Below, in pieces: positions 35,389 to 43,935 of a stretch of DNA of 64,000 bases. This DNA is from Kiloniellaceae bacterium (GTDB taxonomy: Bacteria > Pseudomonadota > Alphaproteobacteria > Kiloniellales > J153), in assembly GCA_021776115.1 (NCBI GenBank), contig JAJFGN010000068.1, positions 64,665 through 128,664 on the forward strand, read 5' to 3'. The position numbers were made by a program, and so were the translations under genes. The notes under the pieces were generated by a model. That model saw nothing but the letters and a program-made list of their open reading frames with translations, did no database searches and was not told the DNA's origin. The stretch's first letter is position 1, and each line of letters begins with the position of its first letter.

Positions 35389-36339
35389 TTGTCAGCGGCG
35401 AATTCGAACGCGGCAGCCCGCAAGGCGGACAAATCCCCATTTTGGGACCGCTTCAAGGCGTGGTGGAACGGCCATGAGCTAACGGCGGCCGAGATTCGCA
35501 AGTTCGCCGTGCCGGCGACCCACGAGGTTCGTTACGAAGGGCCGAATCTGGAATGGGAGACAGCGCGTCTGCGGCTCGTGCAGGAACTCTGGGGTGAGGG
35601 ATTCTGCGATCCCGGGGGGATGGAGCACATCCTCAACATGATCAAGTTTTTCGGGCTCGACCCCTCCATGAGCGTGCTCGATCTCGGCGCCGGTTTGGGA
35701 GGGGCGAGCCGCACGATGTCTGAAAAGTTCGGTGTCTGGGTATCCGGCCTGGAGGCCAGTAAGGACCTGGCCGAGGCCGGTATGGCCCTGTCGGTCATGG
35801 CCGGCATGGGGAAAAAGGCCGCGATTTCTCACTTCGACCCAGAGACCTTCGAACACAAGGCCAAGTCGATCGACTGTATCTTCTCCAAAGAGTTCCTTTA
35901 CACGATTGCCGACAAGCCGGCCTTCCTGAAAACTGTCGAAAACGTTATGAAGCCGCGCGGGCAATTGCTGTTCACGGATTACGTCCTGGCGTCCTCGGCT
36001 GACCGTTCCGTGGCCTATGAAAAGTGGCTGGAGCTCGAGCCGGTCCAGCCGCACGTATGGTCGGTTCAAGACTACAAAGAGGCGCTGACAACCCTGCATC
36101 TCGACATCCGCGTGGCCGAGGACATCACGAACCAGTTTCATGCAACCGTGACGCAAGCTTGGGCCCGCTACATCAAGGAGTTGCAAACGCGCGGGTCTGT
36201 GCCCGAGGATGCCGCGGTCTTGGTCGAGGAAGTCGAGCTTTGGGCCCGTCGCGTGCAGGCGATCGAGTCGGGAAACCTCCAAATCTTCCGTATTCATGCC
36301 TTGAAGAGAGATACGGAACGCCTGATGTCGTCCTGGTAG
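35389..36339 (+). CDS. Class I SAM-dependent methyltransferase
   Basis: A 316-residue methyltransferase. Motif I is [20 protein letters not shown] (SAM-binding), preceded by [17 protein letters not shown]; later come [22 protein letters not shown] and [13 protein letters not shown]. Size and order resemble the phosphoethanolamine/sarcosine-type small-molecule methyltransferases. The best start is a TTG with AGGAG about nine bases upstream, so initiation is non-ATG. The substrate is unknown. Confidence 0.85.
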   Translation: MSAANSNAAARKADKSPFWDRFKAWWNGHELTAAEIRKFAVPATHEVRYEGPNLEWETARLRLVQELWGEGFCDPGGMEHILNMIKFFGLDPSMSVLDLGAGLGGASRTMSEKFGVWVSGLEASKDLAEAGMALSVMAGMGKKAAISHFDPETFEHKAKSIDCIFSKEFLYTIADKPAFLKTVENVMKPRGQLLFTDYVLASSADRSVAYEKWLELEPVQPHVWSVQDYKEALTTLHLDIRVAEDITNQFHATVTQAWARYIKELQTRGSVPEDAAVLVEEVELWARRVQAIESGNLQIFRIHALKRDTERLMSSW

Positions 36340-36364
36340 CTTGGCGCCGGGGTGGACTGGACTT

Positions 36365-36404
36365 GGGGGCCTTGGGGGACACGGGGGACAGGGGGGACAC
36401 GGGG
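36365..36404 (+). repeat. G-tract tandem repeat with G-quadruplex potential upstream of rpmJ
   Basis: Five runs of four to six G are separated by 3-4 base linkers (CCTT, ACAC, ACA, ACAC) in about 8-9 base units. Four or more such tracts meet the standard G-quadruplex pattern on the plus strand. It sits immediately 5' of the -35 box of rpmJ. Confidence 0.75.
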
Positions 36405-36409
36405 CGCGG

Positions 36410-36438
36410 TTGACAGAACCCGGCACCTTGCCTATGTT
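36410..36438 (+). promoter_or_regulatory. Strong promoter of rpmJ
   Basis: A consensus -35 TTGACA, a 17-base spacer and TATGTT as -10 give a predicted start about 45 bases before the rpmJ ATG. The quality fits a highly expressed ribosomal gene. Confidence 0.65.
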
Positions 36439-36490
36439 CCCGGCCTTCTGGCCGCCTGGGCAAGGGTCCGGCCAAGCCGAGGATTGGGTC

Positions 36491-36616
36491 ATGAAGGTCA
36501 AGAATTCGCTGAAAACCGCCAAGCTGCGCGATAAGGGCTGCCGCGTCGTGCGCCGTCACGGGCGCGTCTACGTCATCAACAAGAAAAACCCGCGCTTCAA
36601 AGCCCGCCAGGGCTAG
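36491..36616 (+). CDS. rpmJ: 50S ribosomal protein L36, zinc-less type
   Basis: A 41-residue L36: [20 protein letters not shown], then [21 protein letters not shown]. The single Cys at residue 17 and loss of the other zinc ligands mark the C-minus form, which is usual in alphaproteobacteria. It has its own promoter and stands alone, far from the main ribosomal operon. Its size makes it easy to miss. Confidence 0.95.
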   Translation: MKVKNSLKTAKLRDKGCRVVRRHGRVYVINKKNPRFKARQG

Positions 36617-36678
36617 TTTTTCGCTGCGCCCGGGGGCATGCCTCCCGGCGGTTCCAACATTTGTCCTGAAATTGCAGC

Positions 36679-36712
36679 CCCTGGGTTTGATCCGGCCCTG
36701 GGTTTGATCCGG
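36679..36712 (+). repeat. 17-bp tandem duplication between rpmJ and glcD
   Basis: CCCTGGGTTTGATCCGG is present twice head-to-tail, followed by the start of a third copy (CCT). It lies about 60 bases after rpmJ and is probably a replication-slippage product; no function is evident. Confidence 0.75.
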
Positions 36713-36857
36713 CCTCAGCGCCGCGTGCGCGTCGCTGCTCGGCATTGACCGGGCGTTGCGCCAAGGTCATATTTCAAAAAATTGGTCATACCACTTTGGA
36801 TTTCGGCCGTAGACCTCAGGCTTGTTCTTTGGGGGGTGCGCCGGGAAGGATAAATCG

Positions 36858-38345
36858 ATGCGCATGCCCGAGCCGGATCAGGCAATCCTTGCCCGCCGAA
36901 CAGAGATCGCCCGGGCGCTGGGCGCGATCGTTCCGGGCGAAGGCGTGATTCTCGAGGAAGACGAACTCAGAGCCTATGAATCGGACGGCCTGACCGCCTA
37001 TCGTCAACTTCCGATGATCGCGGTTCTGCCCGAGACGACGGATCAGGTCAGCCGGATCCTGAAATATTGCCACGAAAACGGCGTGAAGGTGGTCCCGCGC
37101 GGGGCCGGAACCTCCTTGTCCGGCGGGGCGCTACCGCTGGCTGACGGCGTTTTGCTTGGTTTGGGCAAGTTCAGTCGAATTCTGGACATCGACTTTGAAA
37201 ACCGTTGCGTCGTGGTGCAGCCGGGCGTCACCAATCTTGGCGTCACCAAGGCGGTGGAACATGCCGGGTTCTATTATGCGCCCGATCCCTCCAGCCAGAT
37301 CGCCTGCACCATCGGCGGCAATGTCGCCGAGAATTCCGGCGGCGTGCACTGCCTGAAATATGGGCTGACCACCAACAACCTGCTTGGCCTCGAGGTCGTG
37401 TTGATCGACGGCACGATCCTGCGCGTCGGCGGCAAGCATTTGGATTCCGACGCCTATGACCTGCTCGGTCTTTTGACAGGGTCCGAAGGGCTGCTCGGCG
37501 TGGTGACCGAGGTGACCGTGCGCGTGTTGAAGACGCCGGAGACGGCTCGCGCCGTCCTGCTCGGTTTTCCGACCAGTGAGCAGTCGGGCGATTGCGTCGC
37601 CGCGATCATCGGCGCGGGCATTGTTCCAGGCGGCATGGAGATGATGGATAAGCCGGCGATCCACGCCGCCGAGGCGTTTGTGAACGCGGGTTACCCCCTC
37701 AATGTCGAAGCCCTTTTGATTGTCGAATTGGATGGTCCCCAGGTCGAGGTCGATTTGCTGGTTGCCAAGGTGACAGAGATCGCCGCGGCCCACGGTGCGG
37801 TGACCAGCCGGGTTAGCAACAGCGAAGAGGAACGCCTGGTTTTCTGGGCCGGGCGCAAAGCGGCCTTTCCGGCGATTGGGCGCATCTCGCCAGACTATTA
37901 CTGTATGGACGGCACGATCCCGCGCCATAAGCTGCCGCTTGTCTTGAGCCGTATGCGCGAGATGAGTGAGAAATTCGACCTGCGCGTCGCCAATGTGTTC
38001 CATGCCGGCGATGGCAACCTGCATCCCCTGATTCTTTACGACGCGAACGAGCCGGGCGAGTTGGAACGGGCTGAGGAATTCGGCGCGGAGATCTTGAAGC
38101 TCTGCGTCGAAGTGGGCGGTGTCCTGACCGGCGAACACGGCGTCGGGGTTGAGAAGCGCGATCTCATGGGGGTCATGTTTTCGGAAGCCGATTTGAGACA
38201 ACAACAGCGCGTGAAATGTGCCTTCGACCCGGACTCGCTGCTCAATCCTGGCAAGATGTTCCCCGTGTTGCACCGCTGCGCGGAGCTTGGCCGCATGCAC
38301 ATCCACGGTGGCAAGATGCCGTTCCCCGATTTGCCCCGGTTTTGA
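36858..38345 (+). CDS. glcD: Glycolate oxidase FAD-linked subunit GlcD
   Basis: A 495-residue FAD-binding type 4 oxidase that oxidises glycolate (or D-lactate) to the 2-keto acid. Seen are VVPRGAGTSLSGGALPLADGVL, YYAPDPSSQIACTIGGNVAE, LTGSEGLLGVVTEVTV and the C-terminal NVFHAGDGNLHPLI and GVLTGEHGVGVEKRDLM. The ATG is preceded by GGAAGGA. It leads a tight operon with glcE, glcF and an aminotransferase, so subunits D, E and F form the membrane-associated glycolate oxidase. Confidence 0.95.
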   Translation: MRMPEPDQAILARRTEIARALGAIVPGEGVILEEDELRAYESDGLTAYRQLPMIAVLPETTDQVSRILKYCHENGVKVVPRGAGTSLSGGALPLADGVLLGLGKFSRILDIDFENRCVVVQPGVTNLGVTKAVEHAGFYYAPDPSSQIACTIGGNVAENSGGVHCLKYGLTTNNLLGLEVVLIDGTILRVGGKHLDSDAYDLLGLLTGSEGLLGVVTEVTVRVLKTPETARAVLLGFPTSEQSGDCVAAIIGAGIVPGGMEMMDKPAIHAAEAFVNAGYPLNVEALLIVELDGPQVEVDLLVAKVTEIAAAHGAVTSRVSNSEEERLVFWAGRKAAFPAIGRISPDYYCMDGTIPRHKLPLVLSRMREMSEKFDLRVANVFHAGDGNLHPLILYDANEPGELERAEEFGAEILKLCVEVGGVLTGEHGVGVEKRDLMGVMFSEADLRQQQRVKCAFDPDSLLNPGKMFPVLHRCAELGRMHIHGGKMPFPDLPRF

Positions 38346-38359
38346 GGTTGGCTTAATCG

Positions 38360-39592
38360 ATGGCGACCCTAAAGCCCGAAACGCCCGAGCAGGTTCTCGA
38401 AGCCGTCACCTGGGCCGTGGCCGAGGAAACACCGCTGGAGGTGATCGGGCGCGGCACCAAGCGCGCGCTCGGCCGCCCGGTGCAGGCCGGCAACAACCTT
38501 GAGCTTTCGGGCCTAAGTGGGATCACGCTTTACGAGCCGGAGGAACTGGTACTTTCGGCGCGCGCCGGGACTCCGGTGGCCGAGATCGAGGCCACCCTGG
38601 CCGCGAAAAACCAAATGCTCGCCTTCGAACCGGCGGATCTAGGTCCCTTGCTCGGCGGTGAGGCGGGGCAAGGGAGCATCGGCGGAATGCTGGCCTGCAA
38701 CCTGGCCGGACCGCGCCGGATCAAGGCGGGCGCGGCGCGCGATCATTTTCTGGGCGCGCACGCGGTCGCGGGCCGGGGCGAGGTCTTCAAGACCGGCGGG
38801 CGCGTGGTCAAGAACGTGACCGGCTACGACCTCTGTAAGCTCTTGGCCGGGTCCTATGGCACGCTGGCCGTCCTGACCGATGTGACGGTGAAGGTCCTGC
38901 CGGTGGCGGAGAAGACGCGCACCGTCTTGCTCTACGGCCTGGACGACGCGGCGGCCATGAAAGCGATGTCCCGTGCGCTGCAATCCTCGCACGAGGTTTC
39001 GGGCGCGGCCCATCTGCCGGCGGCGCTGACCGGCGGTTCGCCAATTTCCTATATCGCTGAGGCCGGTGGGGCGGTGACCGCGATCCGGGTCGAGGGGCCC
39101 GGACCTTCGGTCGAACATCGCGCCGCCGCCCTGCGCCGCGAATTGGCGGATGTGGGCGAGACGGAGGAATTGCACAGCACGAACTCGGCCAAGCTGTGGG
39201 CGGAATTGCGCGACGTAAGACCCTTATCCGCGCACCCCGAGCGAGTCATCTGGAAAATCTCGGTCCCGCCAGCTTCGGGCGCGCAGGTCGTGGCGCGGAT
39301 CGCGCACGGCCAGGACGCGCTTTGTTTCTACGATTGGGGCGGCGGTTTGATCTGGCTCGCCTTGCCGGCCTCCGACGCGCTTGCCTTCGCGGCGCGCCAC
39401 GCGGCCGTGCGCGCGGCGCTCAAGGACTGCGGCGGCCACGCCACGTTGATCCGCGCGCCGGAAGACTTGCGCGCGCAGGTGCCCGTGTTCCAGCCGCAAG
39501 ACCCCGGCACCGCCGCCCTGACCAAGCGGATCAAGGACAGCTTCGATCCGCGCCGCGTGCTCAATCCCGGCCGCATGGCTGCGGGGGTGTGA
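38360..39592 (+). CDS. glcE: Glycolate oxidase FAD-binding subunit GlcE
   Basis: A 410-residue FAD-binding subunit, shorter and more divergent than GlcD. It retains IGRGTKRALGRPVQAG, GSIGGMLACNLAGPRRIKAGA and the GRVVKNVTGYDLCKLLAGSYGTL motif specific to GlcE. It ends with SFDPRRVLNPGRMAAGV. It begins 14 bases after glcD and precedes glcF by nine bases. It works only as part of the GlcDEF complex. Confidence 0.95.
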   Translation: MATLKPETPEQVLEAVTWAVAEETPLEVIGRGTKRALGRPVQAGNNLELSGLSGITLYEPEELVLSARAGTPVAEIEATLAAKNQMLAFEPADLGPLLGGEAGQGSIGGMLACNLAGPRRIKAGAARDHFLGAHAVAGRGEVFKTGGRVVKNVTGYDLCKLLAGSYGTLAVLTDVTVKVLPVAEKTRTVLLYGLDDAAAMKAMSRALQSSHEVSGAAHLPAALTGGSPISYIAEAGGAVTAIRVEGPGPSVEHRAAALRRELADVGETEELHSTNSAKLWAELRDVRPLSAHPERVIWKISVPPASGAQVVARIAHGQDALCFYDWGGGLIWLALPASDALAFAARHAAVRAALKDCGGHATLIRAPEDLRAQVPVFQPQDPGTAALTKRIKDSFDPRRVLNPGRMAAGV

Positions 39593-39601
39593 GGAGGCGC
39601 T

Positions 39602-40936
39602 ATGCAAACCAACTTCACCCTGGCCCAGCTTGCCGATCCGGATATCGCGGAGGCGAACAAGATCTTGCGCGCCTGCGTGCATTGCGGCTTTTGCACCGCG
39701 ACCTGCCCGACCTATGTGCTGCTGGGCGACGAGCTCGATTCCCCGCGTGGGCGCATCTACCTCATCAAGGACATGCTGGAGAACGACCGCCCGGCCAGCA
39801 CGCGCGTCGTTAAGCATATCGACCGTTGCCTCTCGTGCCTGTCTTGCATGACTACCTGCCCTTCCGGCGTGCACTACATGCACCTGGTCGATCAGGCCCG
39901 TACGCACATCGAAAAGACCTACACGCGCCCCTTCATGGACCGGGCCTTACGCGCCTATCTCGCGTGGCTGGTGCCCAAGCCCGCGTTCTTCCGCCTCGCG
40001 CTCCTAGGCGCCTGGTTCGCGCGGCCGTTCAAGGCCCGGTTCCCCGGCCGTTTGGGCGCCATGCTGTCGCTGGCGCCGAAAAGGGTCTCGATGCCCTCGG
40101 CGGCCGACAAGCCGCAGGTATTTCCCGCGCAAGGGCCGCGCCGGGCGCGCGTTGCGCTGATGAACGGCTGCGCGCAGCAAGTCTTGGCGCCGGAAATCAA
40201 TGAATCGACGATCCGCCTCTTGACCCGCCATGGGGTTGAGGTGGTGATCGCGCGAGGGGCGGGGTGCTGCGGGGCGGCTGTGCACCACTTGGGCAAGGAG
40301 GCGGCCGCCCACACCTTTGCCAGGGCCAACGTCGCGGCCTGGACTCGCGAGTTGGAAGGCGATGGCTTGGACGCCGTGATCATCAACACCTCCGGCTGCG
40401 GCACCACGGTCAAGGACTACGGCTTCATGCTGCGCGAGGACCGTGACTGGGCAGAGCGGGCGGGGAAAATTTCCGCGCTGACCAAGGATGTTTCGGAATT
40501 TGTAAGTGACTTGGGCCTGCCCGCGCCAACACGGCCGGGTGGCTTGACCGTGGCCTATCAGTCGCCCTGTTCCATGCAGCACGGGCAGAAGATTACGCGC
40601 GCGCCTCAGGCTCTGCTCGCCGCCGCCGGCTTCGCGGTGCGCGAAGTGCCCGAAGGGCATCTCTGTTGCGGCTCCGCCGGCACCTACAATCTGCTGCAAC
40701 CTGAAATCGCGGGCCGCCTGCGCGACCGCAAAGTCGCCAACATCGAAAGCGTCGCACCCGATGTCATCGCCAGCGGTAACGTCGGCTGTATGAAACAGAT
40801 CGCCGGCGCCACCAAGCTTCCCGTGGTTCATTCCGTGGAACTTCTGGACTGGGCGAGCGGCGGCCCGATTCCCAAGGCGCTGAAAGGCATGCGGCTCCCG
40901 GCGAGCCCGCACGCCGATACGCAAGCCGCGGAGTAG
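39602..40936 (+). CDS. glcF: Glycolate oxidase iron-sulfur subunit GlcF
   Basis: A 444-residue iron-sulfur subunit. Two 4Fe-4S sites are complete: Cys25, 28, 31, 35 (CVHCGFCTATCP) and Cys76, 79, 82, 86 (CLSCLSCMTTCP). Two CCG domains follow (GAGCCGAAVHHLG and GHLCCGSAGTYNLLQPE), which bind a further cofactor or pass electrons to quinone. A GGAGG site lies before the ATG. The aminotransferase begins eight bases later. Confidence 0.96.
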   Translation: MQTNFTLAQLADPDIAEANKILRACVHCGFCTATCPTYVLLGDELDSPRGRIYLIKDMLENDRPASTRVVKHIDRCLSCLSCMTTCPSGVHYMHLVDQARTHIEKTYTRPFMDRALRAYLAWLVPKPAFFRLALLGAWFARPFKARFPGRLGAMLSLAPKRVSMPSAADKPQVFPAQGPRRARVALMNGCAQQVLAPEINESTIRLLTRHGVEVVIARGAGCCGAAVHHLGKEAAAHTFARANVAAWTRELEGDGLDAVIINTSGCGTTVKDYGFMLREDRDWAERAGKISALTKDVSEFVSDLGLPAPTRPGGLTVAYQSPCSMQHGQKITRAPQALLAAAGFAVREVPEGHLCCGSAGTYNLLQPEIAGRLRDRKVANIESVAPDVIASGNVGCMKQIAGATKLPVVHSVELLDWASGGPIPKALKGMRLPASPHADTQAAE

Positions 40937-40944
40937 GGCGCCCC

Positions 40945-42045
40945 ATGACCCCGCCTTACAGCAAGGTCCTCTCCAACGTTCCCGCCATGACGCCCTTCGT
41001 CGGGCCGGAGGCGATCGAGCGCCGGCGCGGGCGGCGGTTCCGCTTGCGCTTGGGCGCGAATGAAAGCGGGTTCGGGCTTTCGGCCAAGGTGAAGGCGGCG
41101 ATTGGCGAAGCGGCCGAGCGTGTAACCTGGTACGGCGATCCGGAGCATTTCGATCTGCGCACAAGGCTCGCGCGCAAACACGGTATCGAGATCGGTAATC
41201 TCGTAATCGGCGAAGGCATCGACGGCCTGCTCGGCCTGATCGTGCGCGCCTTCGTCGATCCTGGCGACACGGTCGTGACCTCGGCCGGCGCCTATCCGAC
41301 CTTCAACTATCACGTCATTGGCTATGGCGGGCGCCTCGAATTCGTGCCCTATACCGCACACTCTGCCAACGACGCCGAAGCCCTGGTTGAGGCCGCGCAC
41401 CGCGGCCAGGCGAAGCTGCTCTATCTTTCCAACCCCGACAATCCGACCGGATCGTTTCTCAGTCGCGCGGCGATCGCTCACATCTTGGAGCATTTGCCCG
41501 CGCGTTGCGTCTTCGTCCTCGACGAAGCCTACGCCGAGTTCGCGCCGCACGAAGACCTGCCGCCCATAGACGCGGCCGATGCGCGCGTGATCCGCTTGCG
41601 GACATTTTCCAAGACTCACGGCCTGGCCGGCATGCGAGTCGGGTACGGCATCGCGGCGCCGGAGACGATCGCCGCCTTCGACAAGATCCGGCTGCACTTC
41701 GGTGTTGGCCGCTTGTCGCAGATCGCGGCCGCGACCGCGCTCGACGATCCGGCCTTCGAGGCCGAGGTCGTGCGCGAGGTCGCCGCCGGCCGGCGCGACT
41801 ACGAGGAGCTGGGCCGGTCGCTCAATTTGGCGACCTTGCCGTCGCTCACCAACTTCGTCGCCTTCGATTTCGAGACCGGGGAGCGCGCCGCGCGCCTATT
41901 GAGTCTCCTGGAAGAGCGCGATGTCTTCGTGCGCCGGCCCGGGGTCGCGCCTCTCGACCGCTTCGTGCGCGTGACCGTCGGTACGGCGGCCGAGCGCGCC
42001 GACTTCGCTGAGGCCTTTCGGGATGCGGTGGGGGTGATGGCTTGA
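40945..42045 (+). CDS. Fold-type I PLP aminotransferase (HisC-like)
   Basis: A 366-residue class I/II aminotransferase close to histidinol-phosphate aminotransferases. The PLP lysine is Lys223 (TFSKTHGLAGMRVGYG). NPDNPTGSFL and the VLDEAYAEF aspartate/tyrosine are present, and Arg near the C-terminus (DRFVRVTVG) binds the substrate carboxylate. It is the fourth gene of the glcDEF operon. It is not in a his operon, so its donor and acceptor may be tied to glyoxylate or keto-acid metabolism instead. Confidence 0.88.
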   Translation: MTPPYSKVLSNVPAMTPFVGPEAIERRRGRRFRLRLGANESGFGLSAKVKAAIGEAAERVTWYGDPEHFDLRTRLARKHGIEIGNLVIGEGIDGLLGLIVRAFVDPGDTVVTSAGAYPTFNYHVIGYGGRLEFVPYTAHSANDAEALVEAAHRGQAKLLYLSNPDNPTGSFLSRAAIAHILEHLPARCVFVLDEAYAEFAPHEDLPPIDAADARVIRLRTFSKTHGLAGMRVGYGIAAPETIAAFDKIRLHFGVGRLSQIAAATALDDPAFEAEVVREVAAGRRDYEELGRSLNLATLPSLTNFVAFDFETGERAARLLSLLEERDVFVRRPGVAPLDRFVRVTVGTAAERADFAEAFRDAVGVMA

Positions 42046-42062
42046 GGACCGGGCGTCGCCGC

Positions 42063-43154
42063 TCACTCCTCGCTCAATCCCTTGAGCGCCAAGCGTTGGG
42101 TTTCGATGCCGCGTTCCCAAATCATTTTCTTCCAGTCGTCGGCATCCTGATAGAAGGCGGCGCGGATTTGTGCCTTGATCGCTTGACCCTTGGCTGAGGC
42201 CGGATCGCCGTGCGCATGGAGCCAGTTATCGGCGCGCAAGGAGAGGATGACATCGTCGGTCGGCAAGGTGCCGTACTCGAGCGCGATGCCGGTCACCTCC
42301 GCGTGCGGCAAGGCGTCGACGATGCCCACCAGATTGACCCCGGTCAATTCGGCGGAGGTCGAGTTCCCCAGCGCGGGCGAGGTGATGTCGCCGCCGTACC
42401 AAGACTCGGCGCCTGCCAAGCCCGGCGACCCCGGTGCATGAACGCAGATTCGCTCGCCATGGCCGCGCGGTCCCAGGCCGGTGTGATAATCGATGACCGC
42501 GACTTGCCGCGCCTTGCCCAGTTCCTTTTTCAGGATTTCGCGCAGGGTCTCCGCTGCCCAGGTTGGGGCATTCCCGCCGTAAAACAAACCGTCGGCGTGC
42601 TTGTATTGCCCCGCCGTGATCGCTTCTTGCAGCGCGAAACCGCCATGCTTTTCCGCGTAGGCGTTTAGGACAGCGCCACTCTCCGCGATCGCGGCGTCAT
42701 CCCACGCGCGCGGGCAAATCGCGTCACGCAGGTCTTCGTAGGCAGGGTTGCTGGGATAGTCCGCGGTATGATCGACGAAATTACGATTGAGATCGACGTT
42801 TTCCTCGGTCACCCGGCGCAGCCAAGCGAAGCCGTGCGGGTTGCTGGCGTGGACCGTCAGGACCGCTGTTCCATCTGGAATGTCCTTTGCGAGGCCGGAT
42901 TGGTGCCAGCCAACCTGCACGCCGGACCCGCAAAACCCCTCGACCCCGTGGGTTGCCGAGATCAGCAACAGCACCCGGTCCGCGTCCGCCGGTCCGACCC
43001 AAGACGTGTCGGTGAAAAGGTCTTCCCCCTCGGGGCCGCGCGTCGGATTGCGGTAGTGGGCCAGGCGGGCGCCCGCCGTTGTGGCCGCGTCCAGGAATTT
43101 GGCGCGGGCCTCGGCATATTTGGCCGAAAAATATTGGCTGACGTTCGCGGTCAT
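42063..43154 (-). CDS. DUF2817 family M14-like metallopeptidase
   Basis: A 363-residue protein of the DUF2817/M14 carboxypeptidase-like group. The first zinc motif is ISATHGVEGFCGSG (His69, Glu72), the third ligand is probably in VIDYHTGLGPRG, and VDLNRNFVDH carries the conserved RN pair. No signal peptide, so cytosolic. The start MTANVSQYFSAKY is the one with homology; the open frame upstream has no coding character. It is convergent with the glc operon and diverges from a TPR gene. Confidence 0.88.
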   Translation of the reverse strand: MTANVSQYFSAKYAEARAKFLDAATTAGARLAHYRNPTRGPEGEDLFTDTSWVGPADADRVLLLISATHGVEGFCGSGVQVGWHQSGLAKDIPDGTAVLTVHASNPHGFAWLRRVTEENVDLNRNFVDHTADYPSNPAYEDLRDAICPRAWDDAAIAESGAVLNAYAEKHGGFALQEAITAGQYKHADGLFYGGNAPTWAAETLREILKKELGKARQVAVIDYHTGLGPRGHGERICVHAPGSPGLAGAESWYGGDITSPALGNSTSAELTGVNLVGIVDALPHAEVTGIALEYGTLPTDDVILSLRADNWLHAHGDPASAKGQAIKAQIRAAFYQDADDWKKMIWERGIETQRLALKGLSEE

Positions 43155-43237
43155 CGGAGGGTCCTCAGCAAATTGTGATGGGGGGTGCGCGCGAAGGATA
43201 CTTGGGTCCGGCGGCACTCTGCGCCATACTAAACAGC

Positions 43238-43795
43238 GTGAAGTATATCGCGGCAATAGTCTTGGTTTTTGGCTTGGCGATCTTGCCGGGCGCGATGGCC
43301 CGCGCGGACCAGAGCGACTCGCGCTTGACCGCCCTGTTCGACCAGCTCAAGCGGGCGCCCGATCCCGATGCGGCGCGCCTAGTCGAATCCACGATCTGGA
43401 ACATCTGGGTCGAGGTCGAGGACAACGCCGCGAACCTGCTTCTGAGCGACGGTATCGCGGCCATGGCGCGCGGCGACCTGCGCACCGCTTTGCGCAAGTT
43501 CGACCAAATCGTCGCGATCGCCCCCGGTTTCGCCGAAGGCTGGAACAAGCGCGCGACGGTTCATTATTTCCTGGGGAACTTCGACGAGTCGCTGGCCGAT
43601 ATCGACAAAACCCTGGCGCTGGAACCGCGTCACTTCGGCGCTCTGTCGGGGCGTGGCCTGGTTTACCTGCAACTTGAAGAGGAGGAGCTAGCGCTCGATT
43701 CCTTCGAGGCCGCGCTGGATGTCTATCCGCTTGCCCTAGGCGCAAACCAAAATGCCAAGATCTTGCGCGGCCGCTTGGGACGCCGGGATATCTGA
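43238..43795 (+). CDS. Secreted TPR-repeat protein
   Basis: A protein of about 185 residues with an N-terminal signal peptide (VKYIAAIVLVFGLAILPGAMARA) from a GTG start; an ATG 21 codons upstream is the alternative but would bury the signal. Three tetratricopeptide-like helical pairs follow (LLLSDGIAAMARGDLRTALRKFDQIVAIAP; GWNKRATVHYFLGNFDESLADIDKTLALEP; ALSGRGLVYLQLEEEELALDSFEAALDVYP). It should be a periplasmic scaffold protein; the partner is unknown. Confidence 0.82.
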   Translation: MKYIAAIVLVFGLAILPGAMARADQSDSRLTALFDQLKRAPDPDAARLVESTIWNIWVEVEDNAANLLLSDGIAAMARGDLRTALRKFDQIVAIAPGFAEGWNKRATVHYFLGNFDESLADIDKTLALEPRHFGALSGRGLVYLQLEEEELALDSFEAALDVYPLALGANQNAKILRGRLGRRDI

Positions 43796-43935
43796 GACGC
43801 TTCGTGGCGGCGACGGCGCGATACTCGCCACTGCATGGCAGCCATGTGCGCGGCCGGCTTTGGATTCCGGCACCAACGTGCAAGCATCGGATTGGCATGC
43901 CCTAATCGGCTGAGTTTTTGAGGAAACGCGGCGTC

